From Bacillus sp. es.036 (lineage in GTDB: Bacteria; Bacillota; Bacilli; Bacillales; Guptibacillaceae): a stretch of DNA of 64,000 nt. The position numbers were made by a program, and so were the translations under genes. The DNA lies in assembly GCF_002563635.1 (NCBI RefSeq), contig NZ_PDIZ01000001.1:1426001-1490000 (forward strand). The letters run 5' to 3'. Shown here one piece after another: positions 52,419 to 60,843 of this stretch; position 1 is the stretch's first letter; every line of letters starts with the position of its first letter. The notes beneath the pieces were generated by a model. It had not been told where the DNA came from, did not search any database, and saw only the letters and a program-made list of their open reading frames with translations.

Positions 52419-53402
52419 ATGAAGTATCGAAAGTTAGGACAAACCGACTTAAAGGTAAGTGAAGTTAGTTTTGGAACATGGGCGATTGGCGGAGCGTGGG
52501 GCAAGACAAATGACGCCCTAGCTCTCGAATCACTTCAATACGCCATCGATGCTGGCGTTAATTTCTTCGATACGGCAGATGTATACGGAGATGGTCATAG
52601 TGAAGAGCTTTTAGCTAAAGCGACAAAGGGACAGGAAGATAAGATCCATATTGCAACAAAATTTTGCCGTGCAGGAGATATCTATGATCCAGCTACTTAC
52701 TCTGAAGAAAGTGTACGTTCTTACTGTGAAGTGAGCTTAAAACGATTGGAACGCGATCAGATTGATCTGTTTCAAATCCACTGTCCGCCAATTGAAATAG
52801 TAAAAGATGGAGCTGTATTTCAAGTATTAGATAAGTTAAAAGCAGAAGGAAAAATCCGTTATTACGGTGTCAGTGTCGAAACCATTGAAGAAGGGCTACT
52901 ATGTCTTGAATATCCAGGCGTAAGCACATTGCAAGTTATTTTCAACCTTTTTAGACAAAAACCTTTAGAAGAGTTATTTCCTAAAGCGCATGAACAAGGG
53001 GTTGGAATCCTTACTCGTGTGCCGCTTGCAAGTGGTTTATTAACTGGGAAATTCAAGAAAAACTCATCATTCGAAGAAGATGATCATCGTCACTTTAATC
53101 GAAACGGAGAAGCCTTTAATGTTGGGGAAACCTTTGCAGGGATTGAATTTGAAAAGGGCGTTGAATTAAGTAGTGAAATCGATTGGATTGCTCGTGATCG
53201 TGAGAGTATGACAACCGCAGCCTTAAAATGGATCCTTGAACATAAGGAAGTCTCTTGTGTAATTCCTGGCTTTAAAAATAGTGACCAGGTGAAACAGAAC
53301 CTTAAAGCGGTAGAAGTTCCTGATTTTACGAAAGAAGAGATGGAGAAGCTTAAAGCGTTCTATGAGCAAGAAGTTCATGGACTAATTAGAGGAGCTTATT
53401 AA
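52419..53402 (+). CDS. Aldo/keto reductase
   Basis: A 327-aa NADPH-dependent oxidoreductase with the (beta/alpha)8 barrel. The catalytic tetrad is seen as Asp in FFDTADVYG (about 50), Tyr in the same segment, Lys in IATKFCRAG near 87 and His in FQIHCPP near 126. It belongs to the YghZ/YhdN-like group without a strict substrate. RBS ATGGAGGG. It ends 22 bp before the OsmC-family selenoprotein gene, so the two are very likely one operon. Confidence 0.88.
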   Translation: MKYRKLGQTDLKVSEVSFGTWAIGGAWGKTNDALALESLQYAIDAGVNFFDTADVYGDGHSEELLAKATKGQEDKIHIATKFCRAGDIYDPATYSEESVRSYCEVSLKRLERDQIDLFQIHCPPIEIVKDGAVFQVLDKLKAEGKIRYYGVSVETIEEGLLCLEYPGVSTLQVIFNLFRQKPLEELFPKAHEQGVGILTRVPLASGLLTGKFKKNSSFEEDDHRHFNRNGEAFNVGETFAGIEFEKGVELSSEIDWIARDRESMTTAALKWILEHKEVSCVIPGFKNSDQVKQNLKAVEVPDFTKEEMEKLKAFYEQEVHGLIRGAY

Positions 53403-53424
53403 ATAAAGGAAAGGAGTTTTAAAG

Positions 53425-53889
53425 ATGGCAAATCCAATTGAAATTGCTAATATTCGAATTGAGCAGGATAAAGATAAAAGCCGGCGAGCTTATATCGCTG
53501 ATTTCAAAGAACCTATACACTATGGAGTACATGGTGGTGTAAAAGATTTTTACAAAGCCACACCGGAGGTAGAACAACCCTCGACCCTCGATCATATTGT
53601 TGCAGCAGCTGGCGGCTGACTAACCGGTACATTATCCGGTGCGCTGGAAGCGCGCCACATACCAACTTATCCAAATAAGGTATCAGGAAAGTTTGAAGGA
53701 ATCATTGAAGCGCCAGATGGCGTTCTTAAAATCACAAAAATTCGCTGTCACTATAAGTTAATTATTCCTTCTGAGAAGCGGAATGCAGCTGAAAGAGCGC
53801 TTAATGTGTTTGAACGAGGATGTCCTGTAGCACAAACGTTAAAAGGCTCCGTCGCTTTTGAACATGATTGGGAGATTATAGAAGAATAA
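53425..53889 (+). CDS. OsmC-family peroxiredoxin, predicted selenoprotein (Sec65)
   Basis: A full OsmC/Ohr-type reading frame of 154 residues, interrupted only by TGA at 53617-53619 (codon 65). Before it: DHIVAAAGG, the usual run-up to the first catalytic Cys. After it: LTGTLSGALEA and, 68 residues on, ERGCPVAQTL with the second conserved Cys at 133. E. coli OsmC has Cys59 and Cys125, 66 apart. Sec in place of the first Cys would make a peroxide- or organic-hydroperoxide-reducing selenoenzyme. A SECIS-like hairpin starts 18 nt later. RBS AAAGGAG. A simple nonsense mutation is the alternative, but no other damage is seen. Automatic callers would give only 53425-53619. Confidence 0.82.
53638..53656 (+). 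promoter_or_regulatory. SECIS-like hairpin within the OsmC coding sequence
   Basis: GGTGCGC (53638-53644) and GCGCGCC (53650-53656) form a 7-bp stem (one G-U pair) with the loop TGGAA. The loop starts 25 nt after the TGA and has G at its second position. Known bacterial SECIS elements have a small apical loop with G among the first two bases, about 16-37 nt past UGA. The hairpin is far more GC-rich than the DNA around it. Confidence 0.72.
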
Positions 53890-53891
53890 AC

Positions 53892-53929
53892 GAAAGGCTG
53901 ATGAATAAAACCATTCATCAGCCTTTCTT
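53892..53929 (+). terminator. Intrinsic terminator of the AKR/OsmC operon
   Basis: GAAAGGCTGATGAAT (53892-53906) and ATTCATCAGCCTTTC (53913-53927) form a perfect 15-bp stem; the U tail is short. Confidence 0.75.
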
Positions 53930-54068
53930 ATTGGAGGTATTGTATTTTCCAGAAAATTTTTTTAAATGATCAGACTCAATTCGTCTAATCTCTTAACGAA
54001 TAAGTATTGGACAAGCTACTAATCCTTCTCCCGTAACTCAATAGATTACTTATGGAATAATCCGTGTA

Positions 54069-54956
54069 TTATTTCAGCTCAACAACCGGTTCAGCTAGAT
54101 TAATAAACTCTTTCACAGCAAAAGGCAAATATTTATTTCGTTTCCAAATCAATCCGAGTTCTAAGTTTAAATTAGAATGTCTAAGCTTTAACGTTTTAAT
54201 CCTCTCATTATGAATTGAATTGGCAATTTTACTCGGTAGAAGTGCAATACCCAGTTTCGCTTCTACCATTTCAATCATAAAATCTTTTTGTGAGCTTTGA
54301 CATACGATGTTAGGATAAAATTCATTCTTCGAGCATTCTTCTAGAATTCGATCATATAAAGTGAAGTCATCTCGATACAAAATAAAGGACTCATATTCGA
54401 GATCAGCAAGGTGGATTTCAGAGTACACTGCTAACGGATGCTCATCATGAACGATTAACATGAGTGGATCTTTGATAACCTGTATTGCTTCAAAACTACT
54501 ATTTTTTAAAGGTGTGTTACAGATCAATCCAATATCAAGAGAACCGTCATCAACGCCTTGTTTTATCATTTTGGACCCTACTTCAGTGAGTAGGATTTCT
54601 ACTGTAGGATAAAGTGCCTTAAACTGGCTGATTATCTTTGAAAAAAAAGCTGCACCGATGATAGGAGGAATCCCGATTTTGATTTCCCCTTTTTTTAATT
54701 CTGTAATATCTGAGAGCTCTGCTGTTAGGTTTTGAAAAGCATGAAGAACATGCTTGGCATTGACCAAAACAGCCTTACCAGCATCAGTCAATTCTAATTG
54801 CTTAGAACGATAGAAAAGGGGGATGCCAAGCTCTGTTTCTAGATTCTTGATGGCTTTACTAATCGATGGTTGTGACACATGAAGTGTCGATGCTGCTTTT
54901 GTAAAACTTAGCTGTCTCGCCACTTCTGAAAAATACTCAAGATGACGAATCTCCAA
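54069..54956 (-). CDS. LysR-family regulator divergent from malate synthase
   Basis: A 295-aa LysR protein of the CidR/YwbI type. The HTH lies at about 15-40 (SFTKAASTLHVSQPSISKAI in part), and an effector domain of about 200 residues follows. It is divergent from the malate synthase G gene, with inverted repeats in between, so it probably controls the glycolate cluster in response to a C2 acid. The evidence is positional. Confidence 0.85.
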   Translation of the reverse strand: MEIRHLEYFSEVARQLSFTKAASTLHVSQPSISKAIKNLETELGIPLFYRSKQLELTDAGKAVLVNAKHVLHAFQNLTAELSDITELKKGEIKIGIPPIIGAAFFSKIISQFKALYPTVEILLTEVGSKMIKQGVDDGSLDIGLICNTPLKNSSFEAIQVIKDPLMLIVHDEHPLAVYSEIHLADLEYESFILYRDDFTLYDRILEECSKNEFYPNIVCQSSQKDFMIEMVEAKLGIALLPSKIANSIHNERIKTLKLRHSNLNLELGLIWKRNKYLPFAVKEFINLAEPVVELK

Positions 54957-55013
54957 ACCTAATCACTCCTACTGCCGCGATATTTTATGCAAAATTCTGA
55001 ATTATAACCTTAG

Positions 55014-55030
55014 GGCATACTCAATATGCC
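55014..55030. promoter_or_regulatory. Candidate LysR operator between the regulator and glcB
   Basis: GGCATA-CTCAA-TATGCC is a perfect 6-5-6 inverted repeat of the size of a LysR recognition site and contains a T-N11-A core. It lies about 100 bp before glcB, where a LysR activator would bind. Confidence 0.5.
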
Positions 55031-55034
55031 AAAT

Positions 55035-55076
55035 ATGTATTATATTAATAACTATTTTTATTATAAGATAATACAT
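55035..55076. repeat. Long AT-rich inverted repeat upstream of glcB
   Basis: ATGTATTAT (55035-55043) and ATAATACAT (55068-55076), 9-bp arms 24 bp apart. It overlaps the promoter region of glcB. It may be an activation-binding site or chance in AT-rich DNA. Confidence 0.4.
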
Positions 55077-55131
55077 AACAAAAGGACAGTACCACCTCGA
55101 GGTCCTGTTATCTTTACAAGGAGGAAATACA

Positions 55132-57306
55132 ATGGAAAAGTATACGAAGATCGGCTCTTTACAAGTAGCCACTGAACTCTATAACTTTATTAATTCCGAT
55201 GTTATTCCAGGTACAGACGTTTCAAGTGATCAATTCTGGAATGGATTCGGTGAAATTGTGAAAGACCTCTCTCCTAAAAATAAAAGACTACTTTCAATTC
55301 GTGAGGAACTTCAACAAAAAATCAACGAATGGCATCAAGCAAATCCTAAGTACAGTTTCGAGGAGTACAAAACGTTTTTAACAAAATTAAATTATATTGA
55401 GAAGCAAACGGATGAATTTACGATAACCACCACAAATGTGGACGATGAAATAGCTGTTCAGGCTGGACCACAACTAGTTGTGCCAGTAAACAATGGACGT
55501 TACGCAATTAACGCTGCGAACGCAAGATGGGGAAGCCTTTATGACGCATTATATGGAACAGACGCCATTAGCGACGAAAACGGAGCAGACAAAGCTGGCA
55601 ACTATAATCCAGTTCGTGGACAAAAAGTAATTGCGTATGCAAAACGTTTTCTTGATTCAGCAGTCCCATTAAAAGAACGAAGCTATTCCGATATAAAGCG
55701 TTTTTCGATAGAGCAAGGAATGCTCAAAGTGCACTTTTCGGACAATAATGAGAGCGTTTTATTAAATTGGGATCAATTCGCCGGGTATCAAGGTAATGAA
55801 AATAATCCCGATGCCATTCTATTGAAAAACAATGATATTCACCTTGAAATTCAAATTGATCCATCCAATCCAATCGGCAAAACGGATCCTGCAGGCATTA
55901 AAGATGTATATGTAGAGTCTGCTATTACAACGATTATGGATTTTGAAGATTCAGTTGCTGCAGTAGATGCCGAGGATAAAGTACTTGTATATCGAAACTT
56001 TCTCGGCCTAATCAAAGGAGACCTTGTTGCATCCTTTTCAAAAGGAAAAAAAACGATATCACGAACACTGAATCCTGATCGTGAATATGTCTCCCCAGAT
56101 GGTAAAGAATTCTCACTTCGTGGCCGCTCACTCATGTTTGCCCGTAATGTTGGTCACTTAATGACAACAAATGCCGTACTCGATCAATCAAACAGCGAAG
56201 TTCCAGAGGGTATCCTGGATACAGTCATTACAGGACTTATCGCAAAGCACGACATTCTCAAGAATGGCAACTATCAAAATTCATCTAAAGGTTCAATTTA
56301 TATCGTAAAACCTAAAATGCATGGTTCAGAAGAAGTAGCTTTTGCTAATGAATTATTTAATCGAACAGAAGATCTACTTGCATTAAAGCGAAACACAATG
56401 AAAATAGGCGTAATGGATGAAGAACGTCGCACAACCCTCAACCTTCAAAACTGTATTCGAGAAGTGAAGGAACGCGTTGTCTTTATTAATACTGGTTTCC
56501 TAGACCGTACAGGGGATGAAATTCATACTTCGATGGAAGCAGGTCCTGTTATCCGTAAAAATGAAATGAAGAACGCCACTTGGTTACAAAGCTATGAGAA
56601 ATCAAATGTGCAACAGGGGTTGAAAACAGGCTTTTCCGGTGTAGGACAAATCGGGAAAGGGATGTGGGCTATGCCAGACTTGATGGCAGACATGTTAGCG
56701 CAGAAAGGAAGCCAATTACAAGCAGGAGCGAATACGGCTTGGGTACCTTCACCAACTGCAGCTACCCTTCATGCCCTTCACTACCATGAAGCCGATGTTC
56801 CTAATATCCAAAGTGAATTAGCAAAGACCAAATCAACCTATCAAGATGACATTCTTCAAGTACCAATCGAAGATAAGAACTGGAGTAAACAAGAGATTCA
56901 AGAAGAGCTTGATAATAATGCTCAGGGCATTCTTGGGTACGTGGTTCGCTGGGTCGAGCATGGTGTAGGTTGTTCAAAAGTGCCGGACATTCGAAACATT
57001 GAACTTATGGAAGATCGCGCAACCCTTCGTATCTCAAGTCAACATATGGCGAATTGGCTACATCATGGCATTTGTACAGAAGAACAGGTATTAGAAACAA
57101 TGAAACGAATGGCCAAAGTTGTAGACGAACAAAATGCAAGTGACCACGATTATCGTGCCATGGCTGCAAATTACAAAGATTCTGTTGCATTTCAAGCGGC
57201 TTGCGACCTGGTTTTTAAAGGATTGGAGCAGCCAAGCGGATATACAGAACCTATTTTGCATAAACGTCGACAAGAAGCAAAAGCAAAGTTGTATGCCAAT
57301 AAGTAA
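55132..57306 (+). CDS. glcB: Malate synthase G
   Basis: A 724-aa monomeric malate synthase that joins glyoxylate and acetyl-CoA to malate. The length and segments fit isoform G and not the shorter Ace[20 protein letters not shown] near 103 (the inserted domain), [15 protein letters not shown] near 264 (acidic metal site), [13 protein letters not shown] near 326, [15 protein letters not shown] near 466 (conserved His and Asp), and [13 protein letters not shown] near 506. RBS AAGGAGG. With GlcDEF it turns glycolate into a C4 acid. Confidence 0.95.
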   Translation: MEKYTKIGSLQVATELYNFINSDVIPGTDVSSDQFWNGFGEIVKDLSPKNKRLLSIREELQQKINEWHQANPKYSFEEYKTFLTKLNYIEKQTDEFTITTTNVDDEIAVQAGPQLVVPVNNGRYAINAANARWGSLYDALYGTDAISDENGADKAGNYNPVRGQKVIAYAKRFLDSAVPLKERSYSDIKRFSIEQGMLKVHFSDNNESVLLNWDQFAGYQGNENNPDAILLKNNDIHLEIQIDPSNPIGKTDPAGIKDVYVESAITTIMDFEDSVAAVDAEDKVLVYRNFLGLIKGDLVASFSKGKKTISRTLNPDREYVSPDGKEFSLRGRSLMFARNVGHLMTTNAVLDQSNSEVPEGILDTVITGLIAKHDILKNGNYQNSSKGSIYIVKPKMHGSEEVAFANELFNRTEDLLALKRNTMKIGVMDEERRTTLNLQNCIREVKERVVFINTGFLDRTGDEIHTSMEAGPVIRKNEMKNATWLQSYEKSNVQQGLKTGFSGVGQIGKGMWAMPDLMADMLAQKGSQLQAGANTAWVPSPTAATLHALHYHEADVPNIQSELAKTKSTYQDDILQVPIEDKNWSKQEIQEELDNNAQGILGYVVRWVEHGVGCSKVPDIRNIELMEDRATLRISSQHMANWLHHGICTEEQVLETMKRMAKVVDEQNASDHDYRAMAANYKDSVAFQAACDLVFKGLEQPSGYTEPILHKRRQEAKAKLYANK

Positions 57307-57313
57307 CTTATCT

Positions 57314-57349
57314 TGCAAAAGTGGCCTTCGGCTACTTTTGCACTCTTTT
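57314..57349 (+). terminator. Intrinsic terminator of glcB
   Basis: TGCAAAAGTGGCC (57314-57326) pairs with GGCTACTTTTGCA (57330-57342) with one G-U pair; CTCTTTT follows. It partly separates glcB from the regulator and glcEFD genes. Confidence 0.7.
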
Positions 57350-57426
57350 ACGCAAAAATAACTGAAAAATCAAAAAAATTCGTTTCAACTTGTCTGATAT
57401 GTGACTTCTGAAAGGTGGTTATTATT

Positions 57427-58146
57427 TTGGAATTTAAGCGTATTTCTTCTCAAAAAATATCTGAGAAAGTTGAAGAACAAATAGTAAAACTAATTAAAGA
57501 AGGTAGTTACAAAGAGGGTGATAAGCTCCCCTCTGTGCGAGAGCTTTGTGATTCCCTTGATGTAGGTCGTTCAGCTGTACGTGATGCGCTGACAACACTA
57601 AAGGGGAGAGGATTAGTAGAAACAAGACAGGGTGAGGGAACGTTTGTGACAGGGTTCAATCCCAAACGTTATTTTCAACATATGTTGATGCCCCATCAGA
57701 AGGAATTGGAATCTCTCTTTCAAGTAAGAGAGATTTTAGAAACGAGCATTGTCAAATTAGCTGCAGTAAATCGGAAAGAACAGGATCTCATTGCCATGAG
57801 AAAAACACTCAATCACATGAGTGAATGTCAATATGATGAAAGCGGTTATCATGATTGTCAATTTCATATGGCAATTGCTAAGGCTTCAGGAAATAGCATT
57901 TTACAAGAATTACTAGAATCGATCTCATCCACAATGGCTAAATCAATGGCAGATTTCCATAGTTTAATTGCTTCAAAACCTGAACTGATTCATGACATCC
58001 ATCATCAGCACGAATTAATCATGGATATGATCGTTTGTGAAGATGCTTCAGGTGCAAACGAAGCCATGTTACTTCACCTATCCTATGTAAAAAAGCATAT
58101 GAGAAAAGGATTTTCGATTCGCTCTGAATTTATTGAAACAATTTGA
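57427..58146 (+). CDS. FadR/GntR-family regulator (GlcC/LldR-like)
   Basis: A 239-aa GntR protein of the FadR subfamily: a winged HTH at about 10-70 (KLPSVRELCDSLDVGRSAVRDAL in part) and an all-helical FCD effector domain from about 90, with metal-site His and Asp. FadR-type regulators of glycolate and lactate (GlcC, LldR, LutR) bind the hydroxy acid. The start is TTG 57427, 9 nt after AAAGGTGG. It overlaps nothing upstream, and glcE starts 14 bp after its stop. Confidence 0.85.
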   Translation: MEFKRISSQKISEKVEEQIVKLIKEGSYKEGDKLPSVRELCDSLDVGRSAVRDALTTLKGRGLVETRQGEGTFVTGFNPKRYFQHMLMPHQKELESLFQVREILETSIVKLAAVNRKEQDLIAMRKTLNHMSECQYDESGYHDCQFHMAIAKASGNSILQELLESISSTMAKSMADFHSLIASKPELIHDIHHQHELIMDMIVCEDASGANEAMLLHLSYVKKHMRKGFSIRSEFIETI

Positions 58147-58160
58147 AGGGAGGGAAGAAT

Positions 58161-59441
58161 TTGGACGAACTGCTGATGGAAGGCCCGTTGACCAAATTGG
58201 CAAACCGATTTGGCAATATTACGCCTCATATACTATATCCAGAGACGGAAGACGAAGTTGCAATGATTTTACAAGAAGCAAATAGAAACGGAAAGAAGCT
58301 CGCTATTGTAAGTGGTGGAACTAAACTGGGATACGGAGGGACAAAGCCTGATTACGACTTTACTCTTTCTCTAAAGAAATTAACCGGTATTGTTGAACAT
58401 ACAGCAGGAGATATGACAGTAACAGTAAAACCTGGTACTACCATGCAGAACCTCCAACAATTTTTGAGGCAACATAATCAGATGGTCCCATTAGACCCAG
58501 CTCACTCATCAGCTTCCACTATTGGTGGGGTCGTTAGTGCTAATGAAAGTGGACCTAAACGCTTGAAATACGGGGCTGCACGTGATCACGTAATTGGCAT
58601 GCGTATTGTTTATCCTGATGGCAAAATAATTCGTACAGGCGGAAAAGTTGTAAAAAACGTGGCCGGCTATGATATGAACAAATTGTTTATTGGCGCGATG
58701 GGAACTCTCGGAGTCATTACAGAAATCACATTAAAGTTACGTCCACTTCCAAAACACTCAAGTACCGTCACGTTAAGTGTACAAGAGGATGCACTTAATG
58801 ATTTAAAATCATTCATTATACAAATTCAGGACTCTACGATTGAACCTGTTTCTCTTGAACTTATTAACCCAATGCTATCCAAGAGTTTATTTCATAAAGA
58901 TGAGTATCACTTAATAATCGCACTTGAAGATGTTAAAAAAGCTGTCCTTTTTCAAGAAGATTGGATTGATGAAAACAAACCAACAGAAGCAATGATGAAC
59001 GTTTTAGAACAGCCTGAAGACTTCTGGACAATATTTAATGAGCTAAAACCAAACAGTCAAAACGATTTTCATGATACGAATTCTGGTGTTATGAAAGTCG
59101 GAACAACCAATATGGGAGTATTCCCACTACTTCAGGAATGCGATCGATTGAATCATGAAGGTAACGTGCAGATTCTTGCACACGCAGGAGTTGGACATGG
59201 TCTTAGTACAATTATCGTCTCAGGGCTCCCTGAAAACGTCGTTCAATGGATTAGCTACATCCAGGCATTTTCTGAGAAACATGGTGGGTACGGTATAGTA
59301 AAACATCTTCCTTTCGAACTTCGGGAACAGTTGGAAGTCTGGGGACAGCAAAAAGGTTCTTTCTCTTTAATGAGAGGAATAAAACAGAAGATTGATCCCA
59401 AAAACACGCTGAATGAACAGCGTTTTATAGGAGGGATATAG
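58161..59441 (+). CDS. glcE: Glycolate oxidase FAD-binding subunit GlcE
   Basis: A 426-aa FAD-binding subunit of glycolate (or D-lactate) dehydrogenase. The PCMH-type FAD fold shows AIVSGGTKLGYGG near 50, LDPAHSSASTIGGVVSANES near 110 (FAD phosphate) and VAGYDMNKLFIGAMGTLGVI near 170. It is shorter than GlcD and lacks the GEHGVG motif, as GlcE does. The start is TTG 58161 after AAGGGAGGG. First of three subunit genes. Confidence 0.88.
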   Translation: MDELLMEGPLTKLANRFGNITPHILYPETEDEVAMILQEANRNGKKLAIVSGGTKLGYGGTKPDYDFTLSLKKLTGIVEHTAGDMTVTVKPGTTMQNLQQFLRQHNQMVPLDPAHSSASTIGGVVSANESGPKRLKYGAARDHVIGMRIVYPDGKIIRTGGKVVKNVAGYDMNKLFIGAMGTLGVITEITLKLRPLPKHSSTVTLSVQEDALNDLKSFIIQIQDSTIEPVSLELINPMLSKSLFHKDEYHLIIALEDVKKAVLFQEDWIDENKPTEAMMNVLEQPEDFWTIFNELKPNSQNDFHDTNSGVMKVGTTNMGVFPLLQECDRLNHEGNVQILAHAGVGHGLSTIIVSGLPENVVQWISYIQAFSEKHGGYGIVKHLPFELREQLEVWGQQKGSFSLMRGIKQKIDPKNTLNEQRFIGGI

Positions 59442-59442
59442 T

Positions 59443-60843
59443 ATGAGTTTAAGAGAAAAAGAACTAATGAAGAACTCACCCCCTTGTTCATCTAACAGTT
59501 TAAGTAATTACCTGTGGGAGGACCATCCTGATGAGGAAAAGTGGGCAGACTGTGTACATTGTGGCATGTGTCTTGAATCATGTCCAACCTATTTAGAGAC
59601 AGGGCAGGAACAACATTCACCACGAGGACGCGTTCATCTTATTAAATCTGTCGCTGAAGGAAAGCTTGAAGTAAATGAACAATTTATGGATCCCGTATTT
59701 CAGTGCCTGGATTGTCGTGCATGTACAACTGCATGCCCTGCAGATGTTGATGTCGGTGGGTTGATTGAAGAAGCACGTGGTCAGGTAAGGCAGGCAATGC
59801 CTTTAAAAGGAGTAAAGCGAGCCGTCAGTAGCTTCTTCTTAAAAGGTATATTTCCTCATCAAAGTCGTCTCCAAGCAGCTGGCGGATTATTAAAATTCTA
59901 TCAAAAGAGCGGGATTCAAAAAGCGGTTCGATCGACTGGAGTCCTCGGTCTTATGCCTGATCATCTTGTAGAAATGGAAGCAGTTATGCCGGAGATTCAT
60001 CAATCGACCCATCAAAAGTATAAAAATGTTGATATTATCCCTGCAAAAGGAAATTCGAAAGCACAAGTTGCAATGTTGAAGGGATGTATCATGGACGTGA
60101 TGTTTAGTGATATTAACCAATCAACCATCAACGTACTTACGCATAACGGAAATGATGTTGTTCTTCCTAAAAATCAGACGTGTTGCGGTGCTTTGCACAT
60201 CCACGCAGGTGACCGAGAAACCGGAAAGAAACTTGCCAAACAAAACATTGAAGCATTTCAAGATGCAGAAAAAGTCGTGGTTAATGCAGCAGGATGTGGA
60301 TGTGCATTGAAGGAGTACCCGGAGCTTTTCCGACATGATCCAGAATGGAAAGCAAAAGCAGAAGTTTTTTCTAAGAAGGTGGAGGATATTTCAAAATATC
60401 TCTATGATACAGGATATGAGAAACCGCTAAGTGCAATCAACAAACGGATTACCTATCACGATGCCTGTCACCTTGCACATGGTCAGGGCGTTCGTCATGA
60501 ACCAAGGCAGCTATTAAAAGATATCCCGGGTGTTGATTATGTTGAACAGCCAAATGCAGATACCTGTTGCGGCAGTGCCGGAATCTATAATATTACAAAT
60601 CCCGAAATGGCTTCCGCTGTTCTAGAACGAAAAATGGAAAATGTACCTAGCGACGTTGAGATGATTTCGATGGGGAATCCGGGATGTATGCTTCAAATGG
60701 CAATGGGGGTTCAGAAATACGGCCGTGGCGGAAAAATAGTACACACCGTTCAGTTACTTGATTGGGCCTATCAAGAAGATGAAATGAAAGGAGTGAAAGA
60801 TGGTGTTATTGTCGAGAAAGAAGAAACCAACAATAGACCATGA
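59443..60843 (+). CDS. glcF: Glycolate oxidase iron-sulfur subunit GlcF
   Basis: A 466-aa subunit with two N-terminal 4Fe-4S motifs, CVHCGMCLESCP near 33 and CLDCRACTTACP near 87. Two CCG domains for heterodisulfide-reductase-like clusters contain TCCGALHIH near 247 and TCCGSAGIYN near 375. It passes electrons from the FAD subunits to the respiratory chain. RBS GGAGGG; it starts 2 bp after glcE and overlaps glcD by 44 bp. Confidence 0.9.
   Translation: MSLREKELMKNSPPCSSNSLSNYLWEDHPDEEKWADCVHCGMCLESCPTYLETGQEQHSPRGRVHLIKSVAEGKLEVNEQFMDPVFQCLDCRACTTACPADVDVGGLIEEARGQVRQAMPLKGVKRAVSSFFLKGIFPHQSRLQAAGGLLKFYQKSGIQKAVRSTGVLGLMPDHLVEMEAVMPEIHQSTHQKYKNVDIIPAKGNSKAQVAMLKGCIMDVMFSDINQSTINVLTHNGNDVVLPKNQTCCGALHIHAGDRETGKKLAKQNIEAFQDAEKVVVNAAGCGCALKEYPELFRHDPEWKAKAEVFSKKVEDISKYLYDTGYEKPLSAINKRITYHDACHLAHGQGVRHEPRQLLKDIPGVDYVEQPNADTCCGSAGIYNITNPEMASAVLERKMENVPSDVEMISMGNPGCMLQMAMGVQKYGRGGKIVHTVQLLDWAYQEDEMKGVKDGVIVEKEETNNRP

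Noticed and set aside
53425-53619. A 64-residue stand-alone ORF after the aldo/keto reductase, or a pseudogene
   Set aside because: The frame continues past the TGA with strong OsmC similarity to 53889 and has a SECIS-like hairpin. A true nonsense mutation cannot be excluded, but it would have to fall by chance exactly on the catalytic codon.
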